NCBI RefSeq assembly: GCF_001676705.1
Contig: NZ_CP016170.1
Coordinates: forward strand, 3,286,001 to 3,350,000
From: Bordetella bronchialis
GTDB taxonomy: Bacteria > Pseudomonadota > Gammaproteobacteria > Burkholderiales > Burkholderiaceae_B
Direction: 5' to 3'
DNA: 64,000 nucleotides
The notes under the pieces were generated by a model. The model was not told where the DNA came from and did no database searches. It saw only the letters and a list, made by a program, of their open reading frames with translations. Shown one piece after another: positions 48,387-57,190 of this stretch. Numbering within the stretch: position 1 is the stretch's first letter; every line of letters begins with the position of its first letter. The translations under genes were made by a program, and so were the position numbers.

Positions 48387-49358
48387 ATGATCCATCGCAC
48401 GCTGAAGTCCCTGTTGATGTTGCCCCTGATGTGGGCAGGCCTGCACGCGCTGCCCGCGCAGGCCGCCGATGCATGGCCGACCCGACCGATACGCATGATC
48501 GTGCCCTTCGCGCCCGGCGGTAGCAACGATGTCATCGCGCGCAAGCTGGCGGAACGGCTGACGCCCATACTGGGACAGTCGGTGGTCGTGGAGAACCGTG
48601 GCGGCGCGGGCGGCGTGATCGGCGCCAACGCCGTGGCCACGGCCCCGCCGGACGGCTATACCTTCCTGTTCGTGTCCGGCTCGCTGGCCACCACGGCCGC
48701 TGTGCAGAACACGCCCTACGATCCGCTGAAGGCCTTCACGGCGGTGTCGCGCGTTGCCACGGCGCCCTTCGTGGTGCTGACGCGCGAGGGATTTCCCGCC
48801 ACGACGCTGCCCCAGCTGATCGAATATGCCAAGGCCAATCCGGGCAAGATCAACTACGGCAGCGCCGGCCTGGGCGACAGTACGCAGCTGGCCACGGAGC
48901 TGCTGAGCAATATCGCCGGCATCAAGATGCAGGCGGTGGGATACAACGGCATCGCGCCCGCGCAACTCGACCTGCTGGCCGGACGCCTGGACTTGATCAT
49001 CACGACCATCGCGGCGATCCGCGGCACGGCGTCCGAGAAACTGCCCAAGCTCGCCTTCACCACGGCGCGGCGCGATCCGGAGTTTCCGGATGTGCCGACC
49101 GCCAAGGAAGCGGGCCTGGATTACGTGGTGGATGTGTGGTGGGGCGTGTTCGCGCCGCGCGATCTGCCGGCCGCTATACTCGCCCGCATGAACGGCGCCA
49201 TCGCCCAGGTCGCCGCGGAACCGGCCTTCGCGGCCTTTTTGAAAACCTCCGGCGCGCAGGCCACGCCGTCCTCGCCGCAGGCGTTGCAGGAAACCCTGGC
49301 GCGCGACCTCGCGCGTTGGACGGACACCGCGCGGCGCGCCGGCATACGCCAGAACTGA
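48387..49358 (+). CDS. Bug-family tripartite tricarboxylate transporter receptor
   Basis: 323 aa with signal peptide (cleavage near PAQAA, residue 27). Mature start WPTRPIRMIVPFAPGGSNDVIARKLAERL and the block VENRGGAGGVIGANAVA.APPDGYT are classic for Bug receptors. They bind small carboxylates, amides or aromatic acids with high affinity. No TctAB membrane genes are near; the receptor may serve a distant TctAB pair or act as a sensor. Its stop codon directly abuts the amidase ATG. Confidence 0.92.
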   Translation: MIHRTLKSLLMLPLMWAGLHALPAQAADAWPTRPIRMIVPFAPGGSNDVIARKLAERLTPILGQSVVVENRGGAGGVIGANAVATAPPDGYTFLFVSGSLATTAAVQNTPYDPLKAFTAVSRVATAPFVVLTREGFPATTLPQLIEYAKANPGKINYGSAGLGDSTQLATELLSNIAGIKMQAVGYNGIAPAQLDLLAGRLDLIITTIAAIRGTASEKLPKLAFTTARRDPEFPDVPTAKEAGLDYVVDVWWGVFAPRDLPAAILARMNGAIAQVAAEPAFAAFLKTSGAQATPSSPQALQETLARDLARWTDTARRAGIRQN

Positions 49359-50996
49359 ATGCCCTCTTCCATGAAACCCTTGCATGAACCGGCCGGCGAC
49401 GGCCTGGCCGAACAGCAATCCGCCGTGGCCGCGATGACGCCGCGCCTGCACGGCATGGTGTCCCGTACCGATCCGGCTCAGGTGGCCGCGGAGGTCCTCC
49501 GCCTGAACGATGCGGTGCGGGCCGGCGTGCAAGGCCGCATCGTGCCCGGCAGCCACCCGCAGGACTATCCGCGCACGACAGTCCGCATGCGCGATGCGGC
49601 GCCACGTGGCGGCCCGTCGCCGGCTCCCGCCCACGACTCGCTGGCGCGGGCCTCGGCGCTGATACGGGCCGGGACCGTCAGCGCGGAAACCCTGACACGG
49701 CAGGCGCTGGCGCGCGCGGCGCAAGTGCAGCCCACCCTGAATCCCTTCATCGCCATCTGGGGCGAACGTGCGCTGGAGCAGGCGCGCGAGCGCGACCGCG
49801 AACTGGCGCAAGGCCATTGGCGCGGTCCCCTGCACGGGATTCCGCTTGCGCACAAGGACTGCTTCACGCGTGCCGGCCTGCCCATGACGGTGGGCTCCAA
49901 GGTCTTTCCCGACACGCCCGGCGACACGGATGCCGCGGTCCTGCGGCGGCTGGAGACGGCCGGCGCCGTGGACCTGGGGCCGCTGAACCTGAGCGAGATG
50001 GTCTCCGGCCCAACGGGACAGAATCCGCACTGGGGCGATTGCTGCAACGCCCACGACCCCGCGCGGGTCGCCGGCGGCTCGTCCAGCGGCTCGGCCGTGG
50101 CGGTCGCGTCCGGCGCGGTGTTCGGTTCGCTCGGTTCGGATACCGGGGGCTCGATCCGCCTGCCGGCCTCGATGAACGGCATATACGGCCTGAAGCCCAC
50201 CTATGGCCTGGTGTCGCGCCAGGGCTGCTTTCCCCGCGCGTGGTCGCTGGACTGCATCGGGCCGCTGGCGCGCAGCCCCCTGGACTGCGCCCTGCTGCTG
50301 CAGGCGGTGGCCGGCCACGATGCCGACGATTCCTCCAGCCTGGATGCGCCGGTGCCCGACTACGCCGCCACGATAGGCGGCGGCGCGGCCGGCACCCGCG
50401 TGGCGCTGCTGGACGGCCTGGACCCCTACGACGATGCCATCGCGGCCGCGCTCGACGCCTACATGCAACGCGCCGCGGCGGTGTTCGGGCCGAGCGGCCG
50501 TGCGCGCTTCGACGACCTGGCGGCCTGCTATGCGATGGGCGACGTGATCGCCAAGGTCGAAGGCGCCACGATGCACGGCGAATGGATGCGACGCACGCCG
50601 CAACGCTATTCCCAGGCCGTGTACTCGCGTACCGAACCGGGTCTGCACATACCGGCGGTGCGCTACGCGGAGGCCCTGCTGGCCCGCGGCAAGCTGCTGG
50701 AAGCCTGGCTGGCGGGGCCGATGGCGCGGGCGGACGTGCTGGTGTGTCCCACCGTTCCCATCCAGGTGCCCACGCGCGCCGAGGCCGATATGGAAGGCCA
50801 GGGCCGCGTCTTCGGCGTGGTCGCGGCGATCACGCGCCTGACGCGGGCCTTCAATTACCTGGGGTTGCCCGTGCTCAGCGTGCCCATCGGCAAGGATGCC
50901 AACGGCATGCCCATCGGCGCGCAACTGATCGGCAGGCCGCTGTCGGAAGCGCGGCTGCTGGCCGTGGCGCACGCCCTGGCGGAGGCCGCCGCATGA
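49359..50996 (+). CDS. amidase-signature hydrolase with an N-terminal extension
   Basis: 545 aa. The catalytic Ser-cisSer-Lys triad is present: HKDCF, then GGSSSGSAVAVASGAVFGSLGSDTGGSIRLP. The first ~85 residues (MPSSMKPLHEP... to about SPAPAHD) precede the usual beginning of the family (SLARASALIRAGTVSAETLTRQAL) and have no assignment; typical members are 450-500 aa. It hydrolyses an amide to acid and ammonia. Overlap ATGA with the regulator gene indicates coupling. In context it is probably an early step for the substrate bound by the Bug receptor. Confidence 0.9.
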   Translation: MPSSMKPLHEPAGDGLAEQQSAVAAMTPRLHGMVSRTDPAQVAAEVLRLNDAVRAGVQGRIVPGSHPQDYPRTTVRMRDAAPRGGPSPAPAHDSLARASALIRAGTVSAETLTRQALARAAQVQPTLNPFIAIWGERALEQARERDRELAQGHWRGPLHGIPLAHKDCFTRAGLPMTVGSKVFPDTPGDTDAAVLRRLETAGAVDLGPLNLSEMVSGPTGQNPHWGDCCNAHDPARVAGGSSSGSAVAVASGAVFGSLGSDTGGSIRLPASMNGIYGLKPTYGLVSRQGCFPRAWSLDCIGPLARSPLDCALLLQAVAGHDADDSSSLDAPVPDYAATIGGGAAGTRVALLDGLDPYDDAIAAALDAYMQRAAAVFGPSGRARFDDLAACYAMGDVIAKVEGATMHGEWMRRTPQRYSQAVYSRTEPGLHIPAVRYAEALLARGKLLEAWLAGPMARADVLVCPTVPIQVPTRAEADMEGQGRVFGVVAAITRLTRAFNYLGLPVLSVPIGKDANGMPIGAQLIGRPLSEARLLAVAHALAEAAA

Positions 50997-51679
50997 CGGA
51001 CCGCACGCCGGAGACCATCCCCTACTTCCTGCGCGAAAAAATCCGCGCGCTGATCGTGGACGGCACGTTCCAGCCGGGCCAGCCCTTGCGGGAACAGGAC
51101 CTGGAGCGTCGCTTCGGCTCCAGCCGCGGACCCATCCGGGAAGCGCTGCGCCTGCTGGAACAGACCGGGCTGGTGACGCACATGCAGCGCCGCGGCTTCC
51201 GCGTGACGCTCTACGACGACAGGGAGATACGCGACCAATACCTGCTGCGCGCCGAGCTGGAAGCCTATGCCATCAAGCAATTGGCGGACGCCGGCGACCT
51301 GGGGCCGCTGCTGCAGACGCTGAAGTCCTGCCGCACGCAACTCGAGGCCGCGTACAAGGCGCACGATCCGCGCGCCTACCTGATGGAGATACGGCGGTTC
51401 TACGACGCCATCGCGGCTTATACGGGCAACCGTCCCTTGTGCGGCGCGCTGGCGCGGCTGAACGAAACCGCCGAGCCGCTGCGCTACAACCTGCTGTCGC
51501 GCCGCCTGGAGGAAAGCCGCACGCGCCAGTACATGCTGCGCATCATCCAGGCGCTGGAAGCCGGCCGCTTCGAGGACGCCGCCGCGCTCAAGCGCGAGCA
51601 CGTGCTCATGAACCTGCCCAGCATCATCGAGGCCTACGCCGCCGTGCGCTACCAGGAACAACGCAGCGCCGCGGCGTAG
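50993..51679 (+). CDS. GntR-family regulator, FCD type
   Basis: 228 aa. Winged helix at residues ~10-72 (FLREKIRALIVDGTFQPGQPL, RFGSSRGPIREALRLLEQTGLV) followed by an all-helical FCD effector domain with metal-ligand-like residues (RRFYDAIAAYTGN; KREHVLMNL). It overlaps the amidase gene by 4 bp. FCD regulators bind dyads of the type ATTGT..ACAAT; two such sites are in this cluster and nowhere else I could see. Confidence 0.9.
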   Translation: MTDRTPETIPYFLREKIRALIVDGTFQPGQPLREQDLERRFGSSRGPIREALRLLEQTGLVTHMQRRGFRVTLYDDREIRDQYLLRAELEAYAIKQLADAGDLGPLLQTLKSCRTQLEAAYKAHDPRAYLMEIRRFYDAIAAYTGNRPLCGALARLNETAEPLRYNLLSRRLEESRTRQYMLRIIQALEAGRFEDAAALKREHVLMNLPSIIEAYAAVRYQEQRSAAA

Positions 51680-51699
51680 GGCGCGACGCGTTTGAACGG

Positions 51700-52533
51700 T
51701 CAATCGAAGCCGTAGAGCTCGCGCGGATTGTCCACCAGGATGCGATGCCGCACGGCGGCGTCCGGCGCCCATTGCGCCAGCAAGGCCAGCAATCTCACGG
51801 TATCGGGCGGCACATGGGGGCGTTCCGTCACGTGGGGCCAATCGCTGCCCCACACCAGGCGTTGCGGCGCCGCCTGCACGAAGGCGCGCGCGACGGCGCC
51901 GGCATCGGGATAGTCCGGACCGCCTCGCAATGTGTTCAGATACGCGCCCGACAACTTCACCCAGCAACGGCCGCGATCGATCAATCCCCGCACGATGCCC
52001 CAGGCCGGATGACGCACTCCCAGGCCAGGCGGCAGACGCGCCATGTGATCGAACACCACGGGACACGGCAGGCGCGCCAGCATGGCCGCATGCGCGACGA
52101 CCTGGTCGCCCGACATATGCAGCTGGGCGTGCCAGCCCAGGCCGGCGATGCGCCGCGCCAATGTATCGATCATGTCGACCGTCATCACGGTATCGGCGGG
52201 ATTCCACACGCTGAAGCGCAGGCCGCGCACGCCGCCCGCGTCCAGGGCGCGCAGCGTGGCGTCATCGACGCCGGGCGCCACGACGGCGATGCCGCGCGCC
52301 TGTCCGTGGAATTGCGCCACCGCATCCAGCAGGCAGGCGTTGTCCGTGCCATAGCGCTTGGCCTGCACGATGACGGCCCGCCGCGTGCCCATGCGCGCGG
52401 CCACGGCGCGGTAGTCGCGCACGGTACCGTCCCGGAACGGCGCGCCGTTGCCCGGCTGCTCCGCGAAGCGCGGGTCGAAGATATGCAGATGGCTGTCGCA
52501 GGCATCCGCCGGAATGTCCATCGAATATTGCAT
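51700..52533 (-). CDS. amidohydrolase (2-pyrone-4,6-dicarboxylate lactonase-like)
   Basis: 277 aa. TIM-barrel metal-dependent hydrolase: DSHLHIFDPRF at the N-terminus, then VVFDHMARLPPG and LVWGSDWPHVTERP. This pattern fits the PF04909 group including PDC lactonase, which opens lactones and similar rings. It is the last gene of the leftward CoA-transferase operon, 14 bp after the cyclase, and converges on the GntR gene. It probably opens a lactone or ring intermediate. Confidence 0.85.
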   Translation of the reverse strand: MQYSMDIPADACDSHLHIFDPRFAEQPGNGAPFRDGTVRDYRAVAARMGTRRAVIVQAKRYGTDNACLLDAVAQFHGQARGIAVVAPGVDDATLRALDAGGVRGLRFSVWNPADTVMTVDMIDTLARRIAGLGWHAQLHMSGDQVVAHAAMLARLPCPVVFDHMARLPPGLGVRHPAWGIVRGLIDRGRCWVKLSGAYLNTLRGGPDYPDAGAVARAFVQAAPQRLVWGSDWPHVTERPHVPPDTVRLLALLAQWAPDAAVRHRILVDNPRELYGFD

Positions 52534-52547
52534 GGCCCTGCCCTTTG

Positions 52548-53522
52548 CTAGCGGATCGCCATGGCGTTGGCCGGCGAACCGACGCCGCCGCGCAGGTTCA
52601 GTGGCGACGAGACAAAGAAATACTCATGTTGCCCATGGCGGTCGGCGTCCTCGGCCAGGGCATCGAGGTCGAACATCTCGCCCAGCAACAGCCCCAGCCG
52701 GGCGATCGCCAGGTGCAGGCTGGGTTGGCCGGGCACCAGGGGCCAGCGCTCGACCGTGACACCATCCGAGGCCACCCCCGCGACGCGATGGTCCCACAGG
52801 AATTCCCACATATCGACGTCGCCGGACAGCCCCGAGTAATCGCGGCCGGCGAACAAGGCGGCGCGTGCCGTGTCGTCCTGGGCATGGCGGAACGCACTTA
52901 CCCAACCGGTCCGCACCAGCAGCAGGTCGCCGGGCCGCAACCCGCTGCCTTGCGCATGCAGGCAGGCCCGCAGGTCCTCGGCGCTGGCCGCCATGCTGCC
53001 GCCGGGATTCCAGGGCCGCCCCATGCGCGCGAAGTGGCGCGGCAGGTCCACCAGCACGGCGCGCGTGGCCAGGCCGAAACGCGCCAGGTGTTCGATGCCG
53101 TTGCGGGTGCCCTCGCGCTGCGTCACGTCGGCATCCTGCGCCGCGTTGTAGAAGCCGCGCAGCGGATCGGCGATATGGGTCAGCCCGTCCCATTGCGTGG
53201 ATGACTGCGGATAGAAGTCGTCCAGCTTGTCGTCGCGCACGACCAGGCCGGCATAGTCCAGCTTGAACAGGGTCTGGCGCGGCGCGCGCCGTATCTTGTG
53301 GCTGGCCTGTCCTATCATGCCCAACGGCATGTGCATGGGCAGGTTCAGGTTGAAGCGCAGGCCCGCGCGGATCAGGCCGCCGGCGGCGGCGACGGTATCG
53401 GACGCGATGTGATTGACGGTTCCCAGCTGGTCGCCCATGCCCCACACGCCCCACGCCAGCGGCAGTCCGCTGGCATCGGGCCTGGGCAGATCCGCATAAC
53501 GGGGAAAAGGCGTTTCGCTCAT
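52548..53522 (-). CDS. cyclase family (PF04199-like) metal hydrolase
   Basis: 324 aa from ATG 53522 (MSETPFPRYADLP). The block SSTQWDGLTHIADPLRG stands where kynurenine formamidase-like cyclases carry HxGTHxD; here the first His is replaced by Gln-Trp, as in a long-chain subgroup of the family. Further blocks: LVDLPRHFARMG, GDLLLVRTGW and SSPLNLRGGVGSPANAMAI. Probable amide, imide or ester ring opening. Between the MFS and amidohydrolase genes. Confidence 0.82.
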   Translation of the reverse strand: MSETPFPRYADLPRPDASGLPLAWGVWGMGDQLGTVNHIASDTVAAAGGLIRAGLRFNLNLPMHMPLGMIGQASHKIRRAPRQTLFKLDYAGLVVRDDKLDDFYPQSSTQWDGLTHIADPLRGFYNAAQDADVTQREGTRNGIEHLARFGLATRAVLVDLPRHFARMGRPWNPGGSMAASAEDLRACLHAQGSGLRPGDLLLVRTGWVSAFRHAQDDTARAALFAGRDYSGLSGDVDMWEFLWDHRVAGVASDGVTVERWPLVPGQPSLHLAIARLGLLLGEMFDLDALAEDADRHGQHEYFFVSSPLNLRGGVGSPANAMAIR

Positions 53523-53560
53523 TGGGGTCGCTCCGGGATGCGGCGGACCGCGGTGGAGGC

Positions 53561-54841
53561 TCAGCTGATGTGCTGGCCTTTGGTTTCCGGCGAAATCAAC
53601 ACCACCATCCACGCCAGGACGAAGGCCACCACCGTGGTCAGCATGCCGGTCTTGAAGCCCGCGGCCGAGGTGGCCAGCGCGCCGATCAGGTAAGGCGCGA
53701 TCATGCCGCCGATGCGGCCGCCGTTGTAGGCCAGCCCCATGGCGAACCCGCGCGCCGCCGTCCGCGGCACGAGTTCGGCGGCGAAGGGCCCCATGCCGGC
53801 GAACAGGCCGGTGATGCCCAGTCCGGTGAAGAAGCTGGCGACCAGCAGCAGGCGCTCCTGTTCGATGGTGACAAAGCCGATGACGGCGATGGCGCCGATC
53901 AACAGGTACAGCGAAAACGTGGCCTTGCGGCCGATCCGATCCACCAGCGTCGCGAACACCAGGAAGCCGATCAGCGAGCCCAGCTGCTGCGCCAGGGTGA
54001 ACCCCAGGCTGTGGACGAAATTGAAATGCTTGACCGTGACCAGGAAGGTGGGCGTCCAGGTGAATACGGCCCAATACACGTACTGCACGAAAAAGATAAA
54101 ACCGAAGGCCTTGACCAGGCCCTTGGCGTTCTCGGGCCGCAGCAGGTCCGCGATGCGGCCGCGCGGTTCTCCCGTCCTGACGCGCGCCAGCCACACCGGC
54201 GATTCGGGCGTGCGCCGCGCGACCGGGTAGAGGATAACGATGGGAAGCAGGCCGATGGCATAGACCCAGCGCCAGCCGCCGCCGTCCAGGCCGCCCGCGG
54301 CATGGCTGACCAGCGCCACGATGCCGATGGCCAGCAGCGATCCCAGCGGCAGCCCCAGTTGCATCAGGGCACCTCCCTTGCCGCGGTGCTCGGGCCTCCA
54401 GGTCTCGGCCACCAGCGCGGCGCCCGCCGTCCACGAGCCGCCCATGCCCAGTCCGGCCAGCACGCGCGTGACGGCGACCATGGCGGCGCCCGCGGCCAGC
54501 GCCGTGGCGCCGGAGAACACGGAGTAGATCAGGATGGTGACGATCAGCGTCTTCACGCGGCCATAGCGGTCCGCCACCCAGCCGAAGGCGATGCCACCCA
54601 CGATCTGGCCCAACGCCGACAGGCTGCCGATCAGGCCGGCCTCCGCGCGTGTCAGGTCGAAGTAGACGATGAAGGCAGGGACCGTCAGCGAAAGAATGAA
54701 TATCTCGTAGACCTCGAACAGCCAGCCCAGGCCGGACAAGGCCAGCACCCGCCAGGCGTCGCGGGAGACGTCGCGGTACCAGGGGCCGGCATGCGGCGCG
54801 GGCGCCGCGCCGGAAGGCGGGGATGACAGACGGTCCGACAT
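53561..54841 (-). CDS. MFS transporter, aromatic acid/H+ symporter-like
   Basis: 426 aa with twelve membrane segments. Signature loops: GWVADRYGRVKTLI after helix 2, VLAGLGMGGSWTAGAALVAETW, and VDRIGRKATF after helix 8. The long N-terminal cytoplasmic tail (about 30 residues) and RARRTPESPVWL-like linker place it near aromatic-acid and metabolite:H+ symporters. It likely imports the cluster's substrate, as a second route beside the Bug receptor. Confidence 0.88.
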   Translation of the reverse strand: MSDRLSSPPSGAAPAPHAGPWYRDVSRDAWRVLALSGLGWLFEVYEIFILSLTVPAFIVYFDLTRAEAGLIGSLSALGQIVGGIAFGWVADRYGRVKTLIVTILIYSVFSGATALAAGAAMVAVTRVLAGLGMGGSWTAGAALVAETWRPEHRGKGGALMQLGLPLGSLLAIGIVALVSHAAGGLDGGGWRWVYAIGLLPIVILYPVARRTPESPVWLARVRTGEPRGRIADLLRPENAKGLVKAFGFIFFVQYVYWAVFTWTPTFLVTVKHFNFVHSLGFTLAQQLGSLIGFLVFATLVDRIGRKATFSLYLLIGAIAVIGFVTIEQERLLLVASFFTGLGITGLFAGMGPFAAELVPRTAARGFAMGLAYNGGRIGGMIAPYLIGALATSAAGFKTGMLTTVVAFVLAWMVVLISPETKGQHIS

Positions 54842-54971
54842 GATTGCTCTCTCCTGGTCTTGTTATGGTGTGCCGCATGCGATGGCGGCTTGCCCGCATC
54901 GGGGCATGAGCGCGCGGGAACGACCGGACGCGACGGCACGCCCCGGCGCGCGGGGGCCGCCGCGAGGTGGA

Positions 54972-55691
54972 TCAGGGACCGGCCTGCGCGCCGAAATCCA
55001 TGCGCTGCGCGTCGGGCAGGCGCAGATACGCCAGCACCTGGGCCATGGGCACCACGTCGGCGAACTGGCGATTCATATCGAACAGACTGATGGCGTGCGA
55101 AATCGGAATGCGATCGAACACGCACTCCTGCGGCACGATGGTGCGGAAGTTGTACGAGGCCGAATCGAACACCGTGGCGCGGATGCAATTGCTGGTGGCG
55201 CCGCCCATGACGATGACGGTGTCGACGCCGCGGTCGATCAGGTAGCCGAGCAAGGGCGTACCGTGGAAGCCGCTGGGTTTTTTCTTGACGAAGACCACGT
55301 CGCCCGGGGCGGGATGCAGGACATCCACCAATTCCGCCCCCACCGTGCCGGCCAGGCACCAGCGTTCGCTGTCCAGCAGGCCGCGCTTGCGGCGATAACC
55401 GCCGATGTCGCTGCCATCGCGATCGACTTCGAAGCGGGTAAAGAAGCACGGCACGCCGGCCTGCTGCGCCGCGCCCACCACCTGGGCGATGGCGGCCACG
55501 GAAGCGCGGCCGGCGTCGCCGCAGCTGGCTGGCCAATCGGCGTCCTCGCCCAGCGCGCCCACCATGTATTTCTGCGCGTCGATCACCACCACGGCCGGAT
55601 GCCGGCCGAAACCCATGCGCCGGCCGAAGCCGCCGCGCCGCAGCACCGCCGCGTCCTGTTCCGACAGATACGATTCCCAAAGCGCCGTCAT
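54972..55691 (-). CDS. isochorismatase-family amidohydrolase (N-carbamoylsarcosine/maleamate amidase-like)
   Basis: 239 aa from ATG 55691 (MTALWESYLSEQD). The triad is visible: Asp in AVVVIDAQKYM, Lys in VVFVKKKPSGF, Cys in MGGATSNCIRAT. The N-terminal helix pair ending GFGRRMGFGRHP before the first strand is typical of carbamoylsarcosine and maleamate amidases rather than true isochorismatases. It would release ammonia from a small amide intermediate. Confidence 0.85.
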   Translation of the reverse strand: MTALWESYLSEQDAAVLRRGGFGRRMGFGRHPAVVVIDAQKYMVGALGEDADWPASCGDAGRASVAAIAQVVGAAQQAGVPCFFTRFEVDRDGSDIGGYRRKRGLLDSERWCLAGTVGAELVDVLHPAPGDVVFVKKKPSGFHGTPLLGYLIDRGVDTVIVMGGATSNCIRATVFDSASYNFRTIVPQECVFDRIPISHAISLFDMNRQFADVVPMAQVLAYLRLPDAQRMDFGAQAGP

Positions 55692-55764
55692 GCTGCCCGC
55701 CTTTGCGTAGAGTCCCGGCATATGCGGCCCGCGCCAGCCTGCATGCGGCGCGGCGCCACCCCGA

Positions 55765-57033
55765 TCAGCCCAGCACGCCCGCGGCGCGCAGTCGTTCCAG
55801 TTCCGCGTCCGTCCAGCCGCCCTCGCGCAGGACCTGCTCGGTATGCTGTCCCAGCGTGGGCGCGGCGCGCGGCGCCGCCACCGGCCCCTTGCCGAACTGC
55901 ACCGGCCGCGCCAGGCCGCGATAGCTGCCGACGGCCGGATGCGGATAGGTATGCACCATGTCCTGCGCCATGACCTGCGGATGATCGAACATGTCCTCGA
56001 TGGGACGCGCCGGCGCGCACGGGACGCGCACGCCGAAGATCTCCTGCCATTGCAGCGCTGTGTGGGCCCGCAGGGCCTGCCGCAGTCGCGGCACGATCTC
56101 GTCCGCGTGTTCGGCGCGCTTGCGCACGCTGTCGTAGCGCGGATCCCGGCCCATCTCCGGCAGGCCGACCAGTTCGCACAGCGCCTCCCAGAAATGCGGC
56201 GTGTTCGCCGACAGGTAGATGCTGCCTTCGCGGGTGGGATGCAGGCCGGTGATGCCGCCGGAACGCATATCGCGCCAGACTTCGCGCGGTTCGTTCTCGG
56301 CCCAGATGAAGCGGGCCGATTGCATCGCCAGCGCGCTGCCCAGCAGCGATACGCCCACATACGAGCCCTGCCCCGTGCGCTCGCGCTGGTACAGGGCCGA
56401 GGCCACGCTGCCGGCAAGCAGCGAGGCCGCGTAGTAATCCACCACGGAGCCATAGACGATCTCGGCATCGCCGGGCGCCCCCTGGAAGGTGCAGATCCCC
56501 GTCATGGTCTGCAGTACCTGGTCGTAGCCGGCGCTGTCCTTGAGCGGACCCGTATCGCCGTATCCGGTAAGCGCGCAATAGACCAGCCGCGGGTTGCGGG
56601 CGCGCAGGGTGTCGTAATCGATCCCCAGCCTGGGCGGCACGCTGGGACGGAAGTTGTGCACCAGGACGTCGGCCTGTTCCGCCAGCCGCAGCAGGACGTC
56701 CTTGCCCGCGGGATGCTTCAGGTCCAGCCGGATGCCGAGCTTGCCGCGGTTGACGCCCAGGAAGGCCCGGCCTTCGGCCGCCAGCGTGGAGGGATAGTTG
56801 CGCAGGTTGTCGCCCTGCGGCGGTTCGACCTTGATGACCTCCGCGCCCTGGTCGGCCAGCAGCGCGCATCCGTACGGGCCGGCGATGTAGCCGCTCAGAT
56901 CGAGCACCTTGACGCCGCTGAGCGGGCCGCGATAGCCGGCGTCCGGGACGTGGCCCGCCGCCGGGCCGCCGGCCGCGCCGCCGGGCGATGTTGCACCGGG
57001 TCCACGACCGGACGTGGAATCTGCTTGAGTCAA
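55765..57033 (-). CDS. family III CoA-transferase (CaiB/BaiF)
   Basis: 422 aa from a TTG start at 57033 with GAGGTG upstream; there is no ATG before the first conserved strand, so an unusual start codon is needed (a GTG at about codon 28 is the alternative). Conserved blocks: LDLSGYIAGPYGCALLADQGAEVIKVEPP, GKLGIRLDLKHPAGKDVLLRLAEQADV, VHNFRPSVPPRLGIDYDTL and YGSVVDYYAASL with the probable catalytic Asp. It activates a carboxylate as its CoA ester, which the CitE-like lyase could then cleave. First gene of the leftward operon. Confidence 0.9.
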   Translation of the reverse strand: MTQADSTSGRGPGATSPGGAAGGPAAGHVPDAGYRGPLSGVKVLDLSGYIAGPYGCALLADQGAEVIKVEPPQGDNLRNYPSTLAAEGRAFLGVNRGKLGIRLDLKHPAGKDVLLRLAEQADVLVHNFRPSVPPRLGIDYDTLRARNPRLVYCALTGYGDTGPLKDSAGYDQVLQTMTGICTFQGAPGDAEIVYGSVVDYYAASLLAGSVASALYQRERTGQGSYVGVSLLGSALAMQSARFIWAENEPREVWRDMRSGGITGLHPTREGSIYLSANTPHFWEALCELVGLPEMGRDPRYDSVRKRAEHADEIVPRLRQALRAHTALQWQEIFGVRVPCAPARPIEDMFDHPQVMAQDMVHTYPHPAVGSYRGLARPVQFGKGPVAAPRAAPTLGQHTEQVLREGGWTDAELERLRAAGVLG

Positions 57034-57139
57034 TCGGACACCTCGATGTGTGTCGACGGGACGATCCGCGCCATGGGCGGCGGGCCGGCGTCGTGGCTGA
57101 TGACCTTGCCTGCGGAAGATTCTATCGAGCCGGGTTGAG

Positions 57140-57152
57140 ATTGTCTACAATT
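57140..57152. promoter_or_regulatory. GntR-type operator upstream of the CoA-transferase operon, copy 2
   Basis: ATTGTCTACAATT, followed by TACAAAA, is the inverse of the site at 48295-48308 (shared core of 13 bases, with matching A-rich flank). It lies 107 bp before the TTG start of the leftward operon. Confidence 0.7.
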
Positions 57153-57190
57153 TACAAAAAACAAATTGCTACGGATGAGAAACGCGCCGC

